Notes: generated by a model from the sequence alone, not told the origin. Numbered from the stretch's first letter, positions 12,006 to 24,743 are shown. The stretch: DNA of 64,000 nt from Enoplosus armatus (GCF_043641665.1 NC_092199.1:20092860-20156859); one strand, 5' to 3'. Numbers and translations: made by a program.

Positions 12006-13544
12006 CTGGAAGGAGAGAGAGAGAGAGAAAGGTCATGAACAAAACCCCGCTTGAAAGAGTTTATCATTTCTGCGGCTTCGTATCATGTTAGATGGATAGA
12101 ATACAGATTCTGAGTCACCAAACCGATTGCTGAGGAAGTATCATGCTCAAGTAACATTTCGTCGCACATGCAAGATTTCGTTCGTATCTCCCTCTGCTAA
12201 AACCCTCCCCTTTGGTGGTTATTAATGTTTTCCTCTTGGGCAAGTAGCCCATGATGGCTTGTGAGTACGACGGTTCCAATACGCAGGCTCTGACTTTGCA
12301 GCCGCACCGTAAAACAATTATCTCCTCTCATGACAGAAACAGATGTCATTATTTTTGCCCTTTCTCTCTCTTATGGACATCAAAGCCTTATTTGCACGCG
12401 GAATCCTGGCCTCTATTGAAGACATGAGGGCCTAATGAGACAAGTGTGGTGGTTTTTAAACTCTGTTTTTTAAAAGCATCGGGCTGCAAATGCGAGCGAG
12501 CAGACTGGGGGAGAGATATATGGCGGTGTCAAGTCCAACGCCCATTCTTCAAAAAGAGCAACAAATAATCTGTTTTTCTTTTTTACGATAAATTTCAGAA
12601 CGGACGAGATGAGCAAATTCCGCTTTCGGCTTTTGCCTCTTTCTGGATCAAACGCATCGCGTCCAGACATAATGACTGTTATGACAGCATACCACAAATA
12701 TTAGACATGGTCACATCATTTTTTCTTTTTTTTTTTCCCAAAGCCCTGTGTCAACCCTGCTATCAAACAGGCCTGGTCTTGTTGCATCCATTGTGACGGA
12801 GTCCTCTCACAGTTCTCTCTTAACAGTATCTTTGCCACCTGGGAGACCAATTAGCCGAGAAAACCTTCACGTAGCCGGAGGATCGACTTCTTAACGTCGT
12901 GGCCCAGATCAAATTAATCAGTGTCAACTTGCAGGGGGGGCTAAGATCAACGCCACCCCCGCACTCTTTACATGCAGATTGTTGTGAGTACAGTACATTC
13001 TTGCGGCATTCCTGAACCACAGATAGCATCGTAATCCTTTAATACACCTCAGTGAAACAGATAAAGGGCTTCGGCGAGGGGCTGTAATGGAGATTGTCAG
13101 GGCAGCCTCTGCTTGTTAGTGTCTACACAGAAGACAAAGTGCTTCATCATGGCGCGGAATTTCTTTTTTCAAGAGTTCAAGCTGTAATCATCCAGCAAGG
13201 AGGCATTTTACTGTGACCTGAAATGTACGACACAGAAATAGGTCAATACCCTTTTAGCTTCCTCTCCGGACAGGCCTACCTGATACTTTCTGATAGACAA
13301 TGTTGTATTTGTATCTTCAATACAAAGAGCTCTGCCTTATTATTTTTTTTACTGGCATTCAATTCTAGCAACAAAAAAATGATGTCAGCGGTTCCCTTTT
13401 TTTCACCCCTGAGTATTGTCTGCAGGTGTTCCTGTCAGGCTGCATACAGACCCAACAACCTTCCCCAACAATATCACGTCCTCGGTGACAGGATGCCATG
13501 TTGATGCTGTGAATTGAACCTTTTTTTTAAAAAAAGGCGTTGCA

Positions 13545-13690
13545 GCTCACCCTCATGTATGTATACTAAATATGAAGCTTCCGCCAGCTAACTTAGCTTA
13601 GCACAAAGACTGGAAACGGGGGGAAACAGCTAGCTTGGCGCTGTCCAAGGGTAACAAAATGTCACACTTTCCCTACGATTGAACCACCAG
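13545..13690. repeat. Interspersed repeat, family A (partial)
   Basis: Carries the signature 'aatatgaagct', 'gctaacttagcttagcacaaagactggaaacgggg', 'aaacagctagcttggc' and 'ctgtccaagggtaacaaaatg'. The same end sequence forms the inverted repeats of the element at 36.8-37.5 kb. This is one end of that element family. Confidence 0.65.
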
Positions 13691-14119
13691 AACTTGAATA
13701 AGATTATACAAATTCTAAATAAAGTGTTGACCTACTTTGATTTATAAGAGCAGAGTTAAAAGGACGGAGGCATACATGTATTTGCTATGTCAAGCTTTCG
13801 AGTTTCACTTTGAAACCATCATCTGGGGCAGGTAGAGGCAGAGAAACAACAGCTAATGTATACCAGGTGTGCCAGCTGATTTCTTAGTTGCAGATGCAGC
13901 AAATGCTTTTGTCCTTTTTTGGACTAACTCTACTTTTAAGACAGTTAAAATATCAAGGTCAAGATCTCCTTGCAACTTCTCTATTATTTACTTTATGACA
14001 TAACACTCCTCCCTCCTCCACTCCATCACAGTGCCAACTATCGGTCACTCCCCCTCTGTATGAAGGGCATCAGCAGTTTCAGGAGACTATCCTGTGGTGA
14101 AGCTCACATAATGTTCTAC

Positions 14120-14347
14120 CTGTTTATCCAGCTCTGCCAGACTCAGGGTGCTCTCCAGTTCCTCCAGGTCTCTCCTGAGGCTGCCGCAGTTGGCCTCCAG
14201 CCTGTCCCTGTGGAGGGCCAGCTGAGCCGCACAGGCCTCCTCCGCCTCCAGACGGTCCGACAGGCCTGACAGCTGCCGCTCCAGCTCACACCGGGCCTTC
14301 TCCAGGTGGACACAGTTTTGCTCGGACGCCTGGGCGCTCTCCTGCTC
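14120..14347 (-). CDS. Myosin-rod-like coiled-coil gene, 228-nt exon
   Basis: Minus-strand exon of 76 codons, phase 0 at both ends, acceptor 'gcaacctccag' and donor 'AAACAG|gtagaac'. It encodes EQESAQASEQNCVHLEKARC, ELERQLSGLSDRLEAEEACA, AQLALHRDRLEANCGSLRRD and LEELESTLSLAELDKQ. This aligns with the start of the myosin light-meromyosin-side rod (AEQDNLADAEERCDQL...LEDECSELKRDIDDLELTL), including the Cys of EERC and the spacing of RDLEELE. Two different upstream exons, at 24,535 and 16,432, end in the phase that fits this acceptor. It may thus be the shared exon of two isoforms. Confidence 0.85.
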
Positions 14348-16431
14348 CTGGAGGTTGCACAAACACGGAGAGGGTTGGACGTGGATCTACGTCTGTTAAG
14401 GCCAGCGTTGTGTTACATTACAGTTATTACATATAGGATTTCTCAATTGCAACCATATATTTCAGATTTGGGAAATTAGGCTGGAATTCATTCTGGACAT
14501 GTTACATTTTCTTCATCCAGTTTTATGGCTGTATTTTACACAACTTTGTGCTGCACTGAATCTAGTTTTTGTTAGATTTCCTAACGTTAGAAAATGAATG
14601 AATTCCATCTTTAAACCCTTTTTTTTGCAATTTCTGTCAATGGGAAATTACTCAGATTTGTAATCTTTTGCTTGAATGGTTGCATTGAATTCCGGTATTA
14701 CTCTTATTTGCTTTGTTCATTAACATAATAATATCTCTGCTGTTTCATTTTGTCTTAACATGACTATAGTCAAACTGTAAATATACATTTTGGCGGGGAG
14801 GATTAACTAGTTCACAGAGTAAAAGGAAAGAGAAGCAGTGAGGTCAAATGAGGTGGGGGGGAAAAAAACGAGAGAATTAGTAAAAAGCTATGGGATAAAA
14901 CACCAATATGAAGGGATTAGCTGAATAAAAGCGGCTGAAGCACAGATAGAGACAATTAGTACATACAAAGAGGATCTTACCGCAGGTTGTGCCACAAGAT
15001 GAAACTTATCCTCCTTCAAGTCGGAAGAAACCTTCCCTTTGTCAATTTGCAGTCGCCTTTTAATATAGCACGGCTGAAAAGCCAGCACAGTGACGCACCG
15101 TGCTGACTTGATAAGCAAGTTCTACCAAACGCCACATCGCTTAGTCAACAGCCCTCCATAAGGGGAGTGAAAGAGACCTGATTGTGAGAGCCTGCTCTGG
15201 TTACTGTTACTTTCTTACGGACCAGTCATCATGGGCAAGGCATTTGGAACGAGCTAATAGCATACCCAAATATCTGGGCATTTGTGAAATGATCAGACGA
15301 CCACATTTCCATCTGCATTTAATTTCCATAAAAGTACTTGGTCTGAGTTCTTTCCCTGCCTTTTTATGAAACCTCCTTGAATCATTTTCGCCCCCCTTGT
15401 GTTAAGTCATTTGCACCTTTTTTTTTTTAACACTTTCATGACTTTCAGGTGTTAGCAGGTATGACAAGGCAGAAAAAAATATTTTGAGATGTCACTGCAG
15501 GAAAATGTGCCATCAATAACCTAATGATGGCTGAATTCCATTTAGGTGTTTTCAAAGCCCTGGTACACACGCCTCCTCACTGGCATCGCTTATTGCAACA
15601 CCCTGTATGGTCTGGAGCCATCAATAATGTTAGTGAATACACCTGGGCCTTTTCCTGTTGCTATAAAAAAAGAAGGGTCCATTCACATTAGCGTTACCTG
15701 AAGGTTGGTGACACTAAGTATACGGCATTTTGCGCAGTATGCAAAGTAGTACTGTACAACAAGCATTGCCTGGTTATGATGGTCTGTTTCCGTTGTTTCG
15801 CGGGACTTCCTTCCCTCTGTGTATGCTAGTGTTAGCAAGTGATTTAACACTTCATGGCAGTACACTATACAATTATGGTGTAATAACCAATTTTGTGGAG
15901 CACAATATCAAAAATAAATGAATTAACAGAGCGCAGGCTAGCTAGACTAGGTCGAAGCTCGCTAGGATGAGGCCGGCAAGCTAGCGTATCAATGCAAATT
16001 GTTCCTTTAGTTTATACAGATAGAAAAATGGGACAAATTTAGCTTGGCTAATTTTTCAGATTTACATCCTCGCTGTTCATATTTTGACTGGGAATTCCAG
16101 ATTTTCAACCTAGCGAAACATTCATGCTCAAACGTTTGTCATTTTGGTGCAGGTGTAAATAGTACAATGAATGGTGGCTGAATTCCAATTAGCTACTTAG
16201 GCTTCAGGGTCCTGGCACACCATGGTTTACTTGACTAGGACAGAGCTAATCGTTAATTAGCAACACCCCTGCTTTTCCCAAATGATCCGTTGCAAAAATG
16301 GCCAATTGTGGTTTAGTTTCACCAGAATGAATACAATTGGTTTGGTTTCCAGAACCTTCTTGCCAAAATAAACAGTATGTAGACTCCACAGTTACACACA
16401 CTGCATATATAAACCAACAAGAGTTACCCAC

Positions 16432-16584
16432 AGCTGCTAATCTGTGCTCCAGTGTGGTGCTATAGCTATCCCAATCCAGCTCTTCGGGTTCGGGTTCTGG
16501 TCCAGGATCTGCATGGTCTCCGTTGGCCTCCTCGGAGTCATCAGAGAGGGAGTGGCAAGGCCGACGGCGCCTCGCAGACATCAT
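16432..16584 (-). CDS. Alternative first coding exon, unique acidic N terminus
   Basis: Minus strand. Two adjacent ATGs follow an in-frame upstream stop (TAG), so a start here is well supported. The -3 position is A. It reads MMSARRRRPCHSLSDDSEEA, NGDHADPGPEPEPEELDWDS, YSTTLEHRLAA (51 codons). A donor GCT|gtgggt gives phase 0, which matches the 14,347 acceptor; a second GT (G|gtaact at 16,427) would not fit that phase. The product would begin with a basic patch, an acidic Pro/Glu segment, then run straight into myosin-type coiled coil. It lies inside the intron between the 24.6-kb and 14.2-kb rod exons, so it probably marks an internal promoter for a short rod isoform. Alternatively, it could be the start of the only isoform, with the upstream exons belonging to another gene. 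Confidence 0.6.
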
Positions 16585-17060
16585 CTTGATACGTCCTCCA
16601 GTCTACACGCTGACTTCACCTGTTTGGCAGTGTAGCAACTCGCCCGCCCTGGTCTGCTCTGTGTTCTCTTATTCTCTGTCTCTTTTCTTTTCTTGGCGCA
16701 CAACTGCTCTGGTTGTTCCAGATGGGGTTCAGCAGGAGGAACAGTGCTAATTTCCTCACTGATGGTGCTCCGATCTGTGCTCTCCCAGCAGATCCTCTCT
16801 CTCGCAACACATTGGCAGCTCTGCTCACCTTTTCTTTGCCTTTCTCACGCAACTCAATCTGTCAGCCTTCCCTTTTCTCAATCCTCTCTGCGAGCCTTTG
16901 CTTCTGTTTTTCTCCCTCCTCTCTCTTGTTCTTTCTCTCCTCTCAATCAACCATTCATCTCCGTACGTACTTCCAGCCTGCCCACAGCCTGCTGCTGCCA
17001 CTCGTAACCCTATGCAGGTAGCCACTGCTCGGTCCACTCTTAGACTGTATTTTACCACAA
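16585..17060 (-). promoter_or_regulatory. Probable 5' UTR/internal promoter of the short rod isoform
   Basis: On the minus strand this is purine-rich (GAGAGAAAGAACAAGAGAGAGGAGG type) with no clear frame leading into the ATG at 16,584. A possible 5' UTR donor 'AAAAG|gtgagc' lies near 16,830. I see no obvious TATA box. Assignment as promoter rests on the start exon next to it. Confidence 0.3.
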
Positions 17061-17098
17061 CGACCTTCTCTCCTGCCTTCTTTCCTCACTGTAGTCCA

Positions 17099-17117
17099 CC
17101 CCCCCCCCCCCCCCCCC
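17099..17117. repeat. Poly-C run
   Basis: Nineteen consecutive C on the plus strand, a candidate for length error in assembly. Confidence 0.9.
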
Positions 17118-17874
17118 GGAAACAGGTGGCTCTCCCCACTTTCAGGGGGGATCCAAAGGTGTCCCACAGGGATAGCGGGTTGGTGTAGGGTGTCAGGTCA
17201 GGAGAAAAGCCTCTAACGTCGTGCCGTTCTGCCACAGAAGCGCAGCCCTCAGCTGTGCCATCAAAGCCACACCACAGAAAGACAAGAAAACAAGGGTAGT
17301 ATTCCAGAGTCAAAGATGCCTTTTCTACTCTGTCTACGTTATAATTGACATACATGTCTTGTGCGCCCACGCCCACATCGCCCCCCCCCACCACAATGCC
17401 ATGGCATTCATCTTTGCAAGAACAACGAGGCATATTGTGCTTTAGACTCAAGCATGGATGTTTTTTCTTGAATGAAGTCACCGAGACCCACAAAGACCAG
17501 ACAAAGCATTTCCATATCTAGAGTGAACATTAAGCAGGGTCGCGAAATGGGATGACGATTAAGGTCAGATGGAACTCAATAATCCTGTAGGAAATTTGGC
17601 CATTGCAGAAAAAAGTAGTAAAACAAATAGACTTTAAATACATCCCACTTGATAAATAAATAGAGATATTTAGACATTCATAATTAACTTGCACTTTCAA
17701 TACTAGAACATTTTGAGATGGCCAATTTAAATAATTTAAATCGGAACCTTGGAAGTAATAGTTGGTAGTCATAAATCTGGTTCATTCTTGACCTTGGAAA
17801 CTTAAAAAAATGCAGAAAAAACAATCTCAACTCAAGGATTTCCAAGGGCTTTTGACCATATCACATGGTCTTCT

Positions 17875-17965
17875 TCAGGCAGATAGATAGATGATAACAT
17901 TTAAAGTGTCATGAGGTGACTTTTGTTCTGATTTGGCGCTATACAAATAAAATGGTACCATGGTA
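17875..17965 (+). mobile_element. L2-type LINE 3' end fragment
   Basis: 'aagtgtcatgaggtgact..tgttctgatttggcgctatacaaataaaat' matches the terminal 3' UTR of the L2 LINE at 52.26-52.53 kb (there 'aaagtgtcatgagataac...gatttggcgctacataaataaaatt'). Only the last roughly 60-90 bp are present, and the pentanucleotide tail is missing. It lies in the opposite orientation to the 52-60 kb copy. Confidence 0.65.
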
Positions 17966-19194
17966 TGGAATCTTCAACCACACCCCTCAAAACCTTTATC
18001 AGCAGATGGACTTGTCATACTTGGGTCAGGTCCATCACAATGTAGGCCATGACATGGCAGTTGAAACCTACAGGAAAATCTAGGAAGTGGACCTTTCTTA
18101 GTTAAATTCTTTTGTCCAGTGCACTTTATTTTTGTTATGTCAGCATGTACAGAATGTGCAGATTTGAGAGCACGTATTCGCCGTCCATTTTATCAGAAAC
18201 TGCGTGCAACATTTGTGCCAAAATGGCAACCAACATGCAAGTGCAACGATATGAATATCCATAAACTACGACCAAGTTTTGTATACAAATGACCCAAACC
18301 AACAGGTCATTCATTGTACAGCGTATGATAGCAATAGTGATTCTCACTCTAAACCGAAGGCATGACCTTTATAGATTATATAAAGCTAGAACAACACTTA
18401 ATCCGAAACTGCCCAAAAGTGGACACAGCTATGTGAGCTAGGATAAGTACTCTGCCAATGCCACTGAGCCATGGAAGGCATCCAGTCACCAAAAAAAAAA
18501 AAAAAAAAAGAAATATGAAAACACAGGATTTCTGAGAATTCAGATTGTTTTATTTTGACAATGTGGTCTGGGTGCTTGTGCGGAGAGGCAGCACAGAGAG
18601 ATCTGTTCATGTAACTCCCACTCGAGCTGGAGAAGCAAGAGACACTGAGCTCGCCCAGGCTGGCTCTCCAGACACCACCACTCATGTCCGACACCAACAC
18701 TTTCATATCTGACATGAAGGCTGCCAGTGAATCAGACGTGAGGGACTGACTCAAACACGTATCAGCTTTTCATCGTTCCAACTCTGAGGCGTGGCACCAA
18801 GAAACATTGTAAAGGAAGGCCAATTTCCTGTTTACACAAAGTCTTATTCATTCATTTCATCAGAAAGGTCTGAATTGCAGTTGATAGTGATTACAGAGTT
18901 ATAAGGTAAAGGAAGGACATGGTTACTGTAGATGAAAGCAATGCAGGAAAGCCCTCCGGTTACACAGATGATGTTTGACTATGTTTGTCTGCTCCACGCT
19001 AAACGCAACCCATATTGTGAGAGTCAGAGCACCTCTATGAGGTAGAAAGCCTGGCATGTAATTGCCAGCTGCCTTTTTAACATCCTAAAGGCAAGATGAG
19101 TGATAAGACCAGAGGGGAGGAAAGGAGGTTGTGGGTTCAGCGGCCGGATGCTTTAAGACATCTACCTTGGAGTCTTGTTAAATACCAACCAGGC

Positions 19195-19480
19195 TGTGCT
19201 TAGGCACAAGCGGTGCTTTGAGCTAAATGCTAATGTCTGCATGGCGGCATGACTGTAAGCACCCGATCCAGTGGTTGTTGAGATATTTTCAGTCCGCACT
19301 AAAGCGTTGGACCGACTGAACAACCAGCATCGCCCTCCTTGCAGTCATGCTGCTACTAGGGCTGCACGATCACGGCCAAAGTGATAATCACGATTGTTTT
19401 GATCCTTATTGAGATCGCGATTATTAATCACAATTATTCATTGATTGTTTTGCTCCTGCTAATGCATGAAAGACTGGTCC
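19195..19480. repeat. Family B fragment followed by repeat F
   Basis: 19,195-19,330 has 'caccaggctgtgcttaggcacaagcggtgctttgagctaaatgctaatg', shared with 33.8 kb (family B). It is followed at about 19,360-19,480 by 'gggctgcacgatcacggccaaagtgataatcacgattg...gagatcgcgattattaatcacaatta', a motif I recognise as a common teleost repeat (F). Confidence 0.55.
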
Positions 19481-20689
19481 TTATTCACAGTGCATAACAT
19501 TGTACCAAAAGTGGACACGGACGAGGATTCAGAGCGGTTAGCGACGTTATCCTCTTAGCCTTCACGCATTCATCGCACTGCAGTTTCAGGTGTTTTGCAC
19601 TCTTTGCATATGATTTGTTCTTGCTTAACATCACTTGCCCTAAATCCGAAATACTTCCAAACAACTGATGATGATCCACTTCGAGGGAGTAGCTCGTCGC
19701 CTTCTGCTCCAGACATTTGACTTTCGTTTCGCCTGTCCGCTCTCTGTTGTATTTTACTCGTCTACTCTGGACGGCAGCTGCAACATACAGGACAATTTTC
19801 CACAGATTGCCACTGCAGGTTTGCACGCACAGCGGCATGACGGCTCCCCAAAAAGCAAAGCCTGTAGCTGCTTTTGTACAGCGCTAAAACAAAGTCTGGA
19901 GATAGGTCTGGCTACGCGAGACTATCCCAAAAGTGAAGCCAAAACATCTCAATCGCCCCTGGTGGCTGGCTGCTAGTTTAGGAAGTGCTTGTTTTGATAT
20001 TGCGGCGGCGTTTTCTATGAGGGGAGCACGCATTTTAAACGTCAGTGTCGCAGTCGATCGTGTTCATTTGCTTGAATTTAAACCTCAGATATAGCAGTCA
20101 GTAGCTTCCTTTCTTCCCATGCGGCCAATCCGACAGTCTCTACATAACTTTGCCTGACTCTCACCCAAAACTCACCTCAGAGTGTATCTCTCCCGACCAA
20201 CTTGTTCATACGTTCAATTGCTTCCTTCCCCTTGCCCTTGAACATCAAGTCGGTCTTCCATTCCCTAGCCTCTCTTCACCCTCCTCCCTCCTCCCCTCTC
20301 CACCCTCATCCATCTCTCCCTGCCAGTCTTTTGTCCCACAATTTGCCTTGGGCCCCAGAAACTTCAGAGCCAGTCCAGACTGAAAGTTTTTCCACATGCA
20401 CAACTGGGGCATCTGGATAGCTCTGCGGGAACACTCCACATTTATTTCCCATTTGCAATAATTGAGGGGTAAATAGTGGACTTTTCTCTGTTTATAACCA
20501 TTTGTACCAAAGACGGTTGGAACAACAGCAGAAGCAGATCTTTTTCTTTTACCCGTTGCAGTGGTCATCCTCAAATTCCTCATTGAGTTTTATTGTCTGT
20601 GTTTTTTTATTGGCGTTTTTGCTCTGCACTTCTGAATATGAGGCGTTCCCCTCAAAGAGTGGGTGGTACTGTCACGTCTCTTTCAGCTG

Positions 20690-21505
20690 GAGGTTTTCCC
20701 CTTGGTGGCACTTTTTAGCCATGCTAGTGGCATGTCTAGGGATGGCAATGTTGGCTGGTGAATCCACCACTGTTGTCCAGTGAAATATCTGAAATATATT
20801 GCCGTGAAATTTTGTACAGATTTGCATGGTCCCCAAAACAACAAATCCTACTGACTCTGGTGATGCCCTTACTTACCCTGTAGCACCACCATGAGGCTGA
20901 CATTTGTGGTTTTTAGTGAAATGTCTTGACAACTACAAAGTGGATTGCCATGATATTCATGGTGCCCAGAGGATGAACCCCACCAGGTCAAACCTTTCTC
21001 TTGAAGTATCTCAGCATCTCCAGTATTGATTGGCGCAAAATTCGGTACACGTGTTCATGGTTCCCAGACGATGTATTCTGATGACTTTGATTCCTCTAGT
21101 GCCACCATGAAGTCGACTATTTTGGTTTTTTTAGCGTAATGTCTCGACAACTCCTGGATAGATTGCCATGAAATTCAGTACAGACATTTTTGTCCTAATC
21201 AGGATGATATGTAACTTTGGTGTACCCCAGACTTTTCATCTAGCGCCATCATCAGGTCAAATTTTTTAATTTGTCCAATCTTTGGTTTATAGCCAAATAC
21301 CTGGAAAAACAAATGACATTCCCATCTACCTCAGCTGTAGTTTGTGTTCAACGCTAATGAGCAAGTGTTAGCATGCTAACACACTAAAGATGGTGAGCAT
21401 GGTGAACATTATAGCTGCTGATCATCAGCGTGTTAGCATCGTCACTGAAGCATTTAGCTCAAAGCACTGCTGTGCCTATGTACATCTTCACAGAGTCTCT
21501 AGCGC
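20690..21505. repeat. Interspersed repeat, family B, long inverted copy
   Basis: The longest B copy in the window, reversed relative to 4.1 and 8.6 kb. It contains repeated 'atttgtacagatttgcatgg', 'gccatgaaattcagtacagac', 'tctagcgccatcatcaggtcaaat', 'ggtttatagccaaatac' and ends 'gtgttagcatgctaacacactaaagatggtgagcatggtgaacat...ctcaaagcac'. The middle shows three diverged internal units, each with 'caccatga.g...atttttggtttttag.gaaatgtct.gacaact'. Confidence 0.6.
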
Positions 21506-21961
21506 TGATATATACTCTTCGTCATGTTACGCTAACTACCCACCTCATCTTCGGGAATTGTAAAATTGGAACCATAAGATGCCTCCAGTGAACCAGAGAG
21601 CAACATACCTACATAACACCAGGTGTTTCGTATAAAAATGTAATGTTTTCACAGCCTGGATTGTATCACTTTATTGATATAGTAGTTTTTTTTCTCTTAT
21701 TTTTGGAGTAGGTAGTTTGATAGGAATGTGATAGGAATTACTTTTCACACGTTTAAAAACAGTAAATCAAACAAATGTCATGAGTGTGCGTCATGACAGT
21801 GTTGACCTAACGGAGCACCGGTGCATCAAGGCTGATTAACAAGCAGGAATTCATCGTATCCCTGATGAAAGACGGGTGAAGTCTCCCTCCAGCCTCGGCA
21901 AACGATGGGATAATAAGGAACGGGGACAAACTTCCCCTGGAAAACTGGAAGGCTTCCTACA

Positions 21962-21992
<31 letters not shown>

Positions 21993-23514
21993 CTAAATAG
22001 CTCTGACAAGGGGTCACATTTCCTCACTGCAGTCAAATCAGAAGGGGCTCCAAGGTATGAATTGTGCTGGCTGATCTGTCTCCGCCACAGATTAACTTCA
22101 TTATTTATGGTTGGCTAATCCAAGCAGTGAAGAAAAGACACAGTCGCAGCCAGAGCACACCTGGTGATTTCGATTTTTTTGTCTGTAAAAGGGTAATAAA
22201 AAAGGGGAATTATAGTGTTAACACTTTTACCTCTACTGAAATAAAAGACTTTATAAAATACGTATTTGGAAGAATTGGGGCTGTAGAGGAAAAACAAGAG
22301 TTGCAGTGATTTTAAACCCACCTTAACTCACTTTATAGGCTGATTTGTTATGATATCAGTAAGGAAAAAGTTCAAGTTAAGGGGTTTCTAACAGTAGTTA
22401 TTTGGTTTATGATCATCAGCTCTAAGTTACCGTACAGAAATCCACTCAAACAAACTGGCAGTGCAGGCGACACCTGCTAAAGGTCCGCAGTGACACATGA
22501 GTTTGTCATGTCCAGACGGCAGTAAAATTCTGAGTGACGAGAGTCGCCGTCCGAGTCCTGGAGGCGTTTTTTACGATGTGTTCCACTGCAGCTGTCTGAG
22601 GAGTCTGCTAAGGCATTCTGCACCAGTAATGACCAAAATCCCGTGGGCAACCCCGGAGCGCTTTCCATAAACACTGGCAACAACAGGGCCCGCTCCACAC
22701 TCTCACACTAAACCCTAAATTCACTCTGAAATGGCACATCCACTCCCTGGAAAATGAGACAACTGGTCTAACAGAACTATTACTTATCATCGGCACAGAA
22801 GTTATCTTGAGGTTGAATGAGTCTCTGAATAAAACTGCAATATGGAGAGCAGTTTTATGTGCTTTTAAATGTTTAAGTCTTCACTTTCAAGTGGGTAAAA
22901 GGTGTGAGTACCACACAACAGAATTTCCCTTTTTTTTTCTTTTGGCAACAAGATTTAAGTTGTTTCATTTAGCAAAGATTTGGGCGCTGGTCTCTGCTAT
23001 GAGAACAGACAAAGCAGGTTATAAGATGGATATGCTTTTATGCAATAATTCAACTGCAGCATGGAGTCCTTTCCTCAAAAAAAGGTACTGTTAGAAGGTC
23101 ATATCAATAGATTGTTTGATTGATGAATTGACTGACAGTTCCTTCTTGACCTTTTGGGAACACATAACAAAATAACCTGAGCTCCAAAGATCCATTTACT
23201 AGCTGGCAGAGCTATCTAATGGAAATTTTGGCCGTGAAGTTCCACACTGAGGCCATGTGACGAGAACTGAGCCATCTCTCTTAACCATATGAAGGCCTTG
23301 AGATGCAGGTAAAAGGTTCGAAAGTTAGTAAGAGGACCTTTTTTTAGCTTAGCTTATTTTACAAAAGTCTCTCTGTACTTTTTGACTTTCCTTATATGCC
23401 TGTGGCCCTCATCCCTCTGCCCTTTTGTTCCAGTGAAGACGTAAATCTTCAAAAACTGGTCACAAAGTCCAACATTCACCCCTCCATTCATTCCTTTTAG
23501 CTCTGTTTTGGTCT

Positions 23515-23860
23515 CCACCAACACCTATGGGGTAATATTTGGCTCCTAAGCTACTACATGCTACACTGTTACACCCGCTAGTTGCTAACTTTGTCTGTCA
23601 GGTCAGTTAGTGTATAATGGGAGAAACAAAAGCTGCCTGCTTTTGGCTGGAAGCAGGTTGATGAGAGTGGAAAAGACTGAACCGAAACAGTAACGTTGCA
23701 GACCGGAAAAAACCCCCAAAAACAATAAGCTGAAAGAAGCTAAAAGCTAAAGGAGTTTGGTGATAATTCTCTGTTTGGTCACCCCCTTTTTACATTACAT
23801 GTTGTTATTTGGTCTGTTGTTCATATGAAATTATTGGTTCGTGCAGCTTTAAGTTCTCAT
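23515..23860. repeat. Interspersed repeat, family C (reverse orientation, diverged)
   Basis: Reads backwards against the 27.2-kb copy: 'gttttggtctccaccaacacc', 'ggctcctaagctactacatgctacactg', 'ctagttgctaac'. The match is partial. Confidence 0.4.
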
Positions 23861-24534
23861 TACAATGCATAAACAGCATTGTTTTGCAGTTGTTCTCAAA
23901 AACCAGTGGCCAGACTAAAAACCTGGATCTTTTCCGCAATCAAATTTAAATGTGCTGTGCATTTTTGGACTGAATACTTTGGGTTTTGTAGTACTCACAA
24001 TAAAACTTGGTGGTAACACCTCCTCCCAACTGAAGGGGATGTGCCACTCAAGCAGTCCTCCTTGCTGTAAACCGATCAGTCATACAAGCGCGCCTCAGGC
24101 CAGGAAACAGCATGGTGCCTCACAGCAGTATGACAGCAGTCTCAGTAAAATAAAAAATAAATAAAAAAACACACTCTGTACTCTCTCAATAAAACGATCA
24201 GCTGGAAAATGGTCAGCAACACAGCAGTAAAAAAGAAAAAAACCCACAGAGAGAAACACAGCATTAAAACAAGCTCGAACACAGCGACTGCCATGGTGGC
24301 TGCACCCCCCCCCCCCCTCCCGCCTCCAGCTAGGGTATCATTATCCACTTAATTTCATCCAACCCGTGGGTTGGTATAATGACCGTGTTCGGAATCCCTT
24401 ATCGAGCAGAAATTTCAGGCGGAATCGCAAATCATCATCATGCGAGTTCTTAAGTGTCAAGTTAGTGAAACAAAAGAGGGAAAAACTGAGAAAAGAGACG
24501 GAGAGGCAAAGATGCAGCAGAGCGGCAGACTTAC

Positions 24535-24672
24535 AGCTCGGTATTTAGTGGCCACCTCATTCTTTTCCTTGTCGAGCCGGGTGTTCTGCTCCTCTAGCTG
24601 GTGGACCCTGGAGAGGAGTCGGTCACTCTGCTCTATGGCTCTCCTCAGCTCCTCTCTCTCCCTCATCCTTGC

Positions 24673-24702
<30 letters not shown>
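24535..24702 (-). CDS. Myosin-rod-like coiled-coil gene, polyQ-bearing 168-nt exon
   Basis: Minus-strand exon of 56 codons, phase 0 at both ends, donor 'CGAGCT|gtaagt'. It begins E followed by nine Gln codons (all CAG), then ARMREREELRRAIEQSDRLL, SRVHQLEEQNTRLDKEKNEV, ATKYRA. Joined to the 14,347 exon it gives EKNEVATKYRAEQES, which aligns with the myosin rod EKNDLQLQVQAEQDN. This supports the splice and places the exon at the S2 end of the rod. The acceptor AG sits directly in a (CA)n tract (minus strand) with no ordinary polypyrimidine tract. CAG number may vary between individuals. Confidence 0.8.

Positions 24703-24703
<1 letters not shown>

Positions 24704-24739
<36 letters not shown>
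24704..24739. repeat. (TG)n microsatellite abutting a splice acceptor
   Basis: About 18 TG units on the plus strand (CA on the transcribed minus strand), ending at the AG acceptor of the polyQ exon. CA-rich tracts of this kind are known binding sites for hnRNP L, which can control exon use. Confidence 0.85.

Positions 24740-24743
<4 letters not shown>

Larger units (their letters stand above)
17118..24534. other. Intron with repeats, no supported exon
   Basis: No exon with credible splice sites and coding character was found. The content is dispersed repeats (listed separately), an A19 run at about 18,494, a CAG/GCA array near 21,964-21,991 and AT-rich unique sequence. Frames of up to about 118 codons occur but show low-complexity or repeat-derived composition. 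Confidence 0.5.

Noticed and set aside
18398..18754. Minus-strand frame of 118 codons with an AATAAA inside
   Set aside because: Passes through an A/T homopolymer; no homologous motif; at best an old non-coding remnant.
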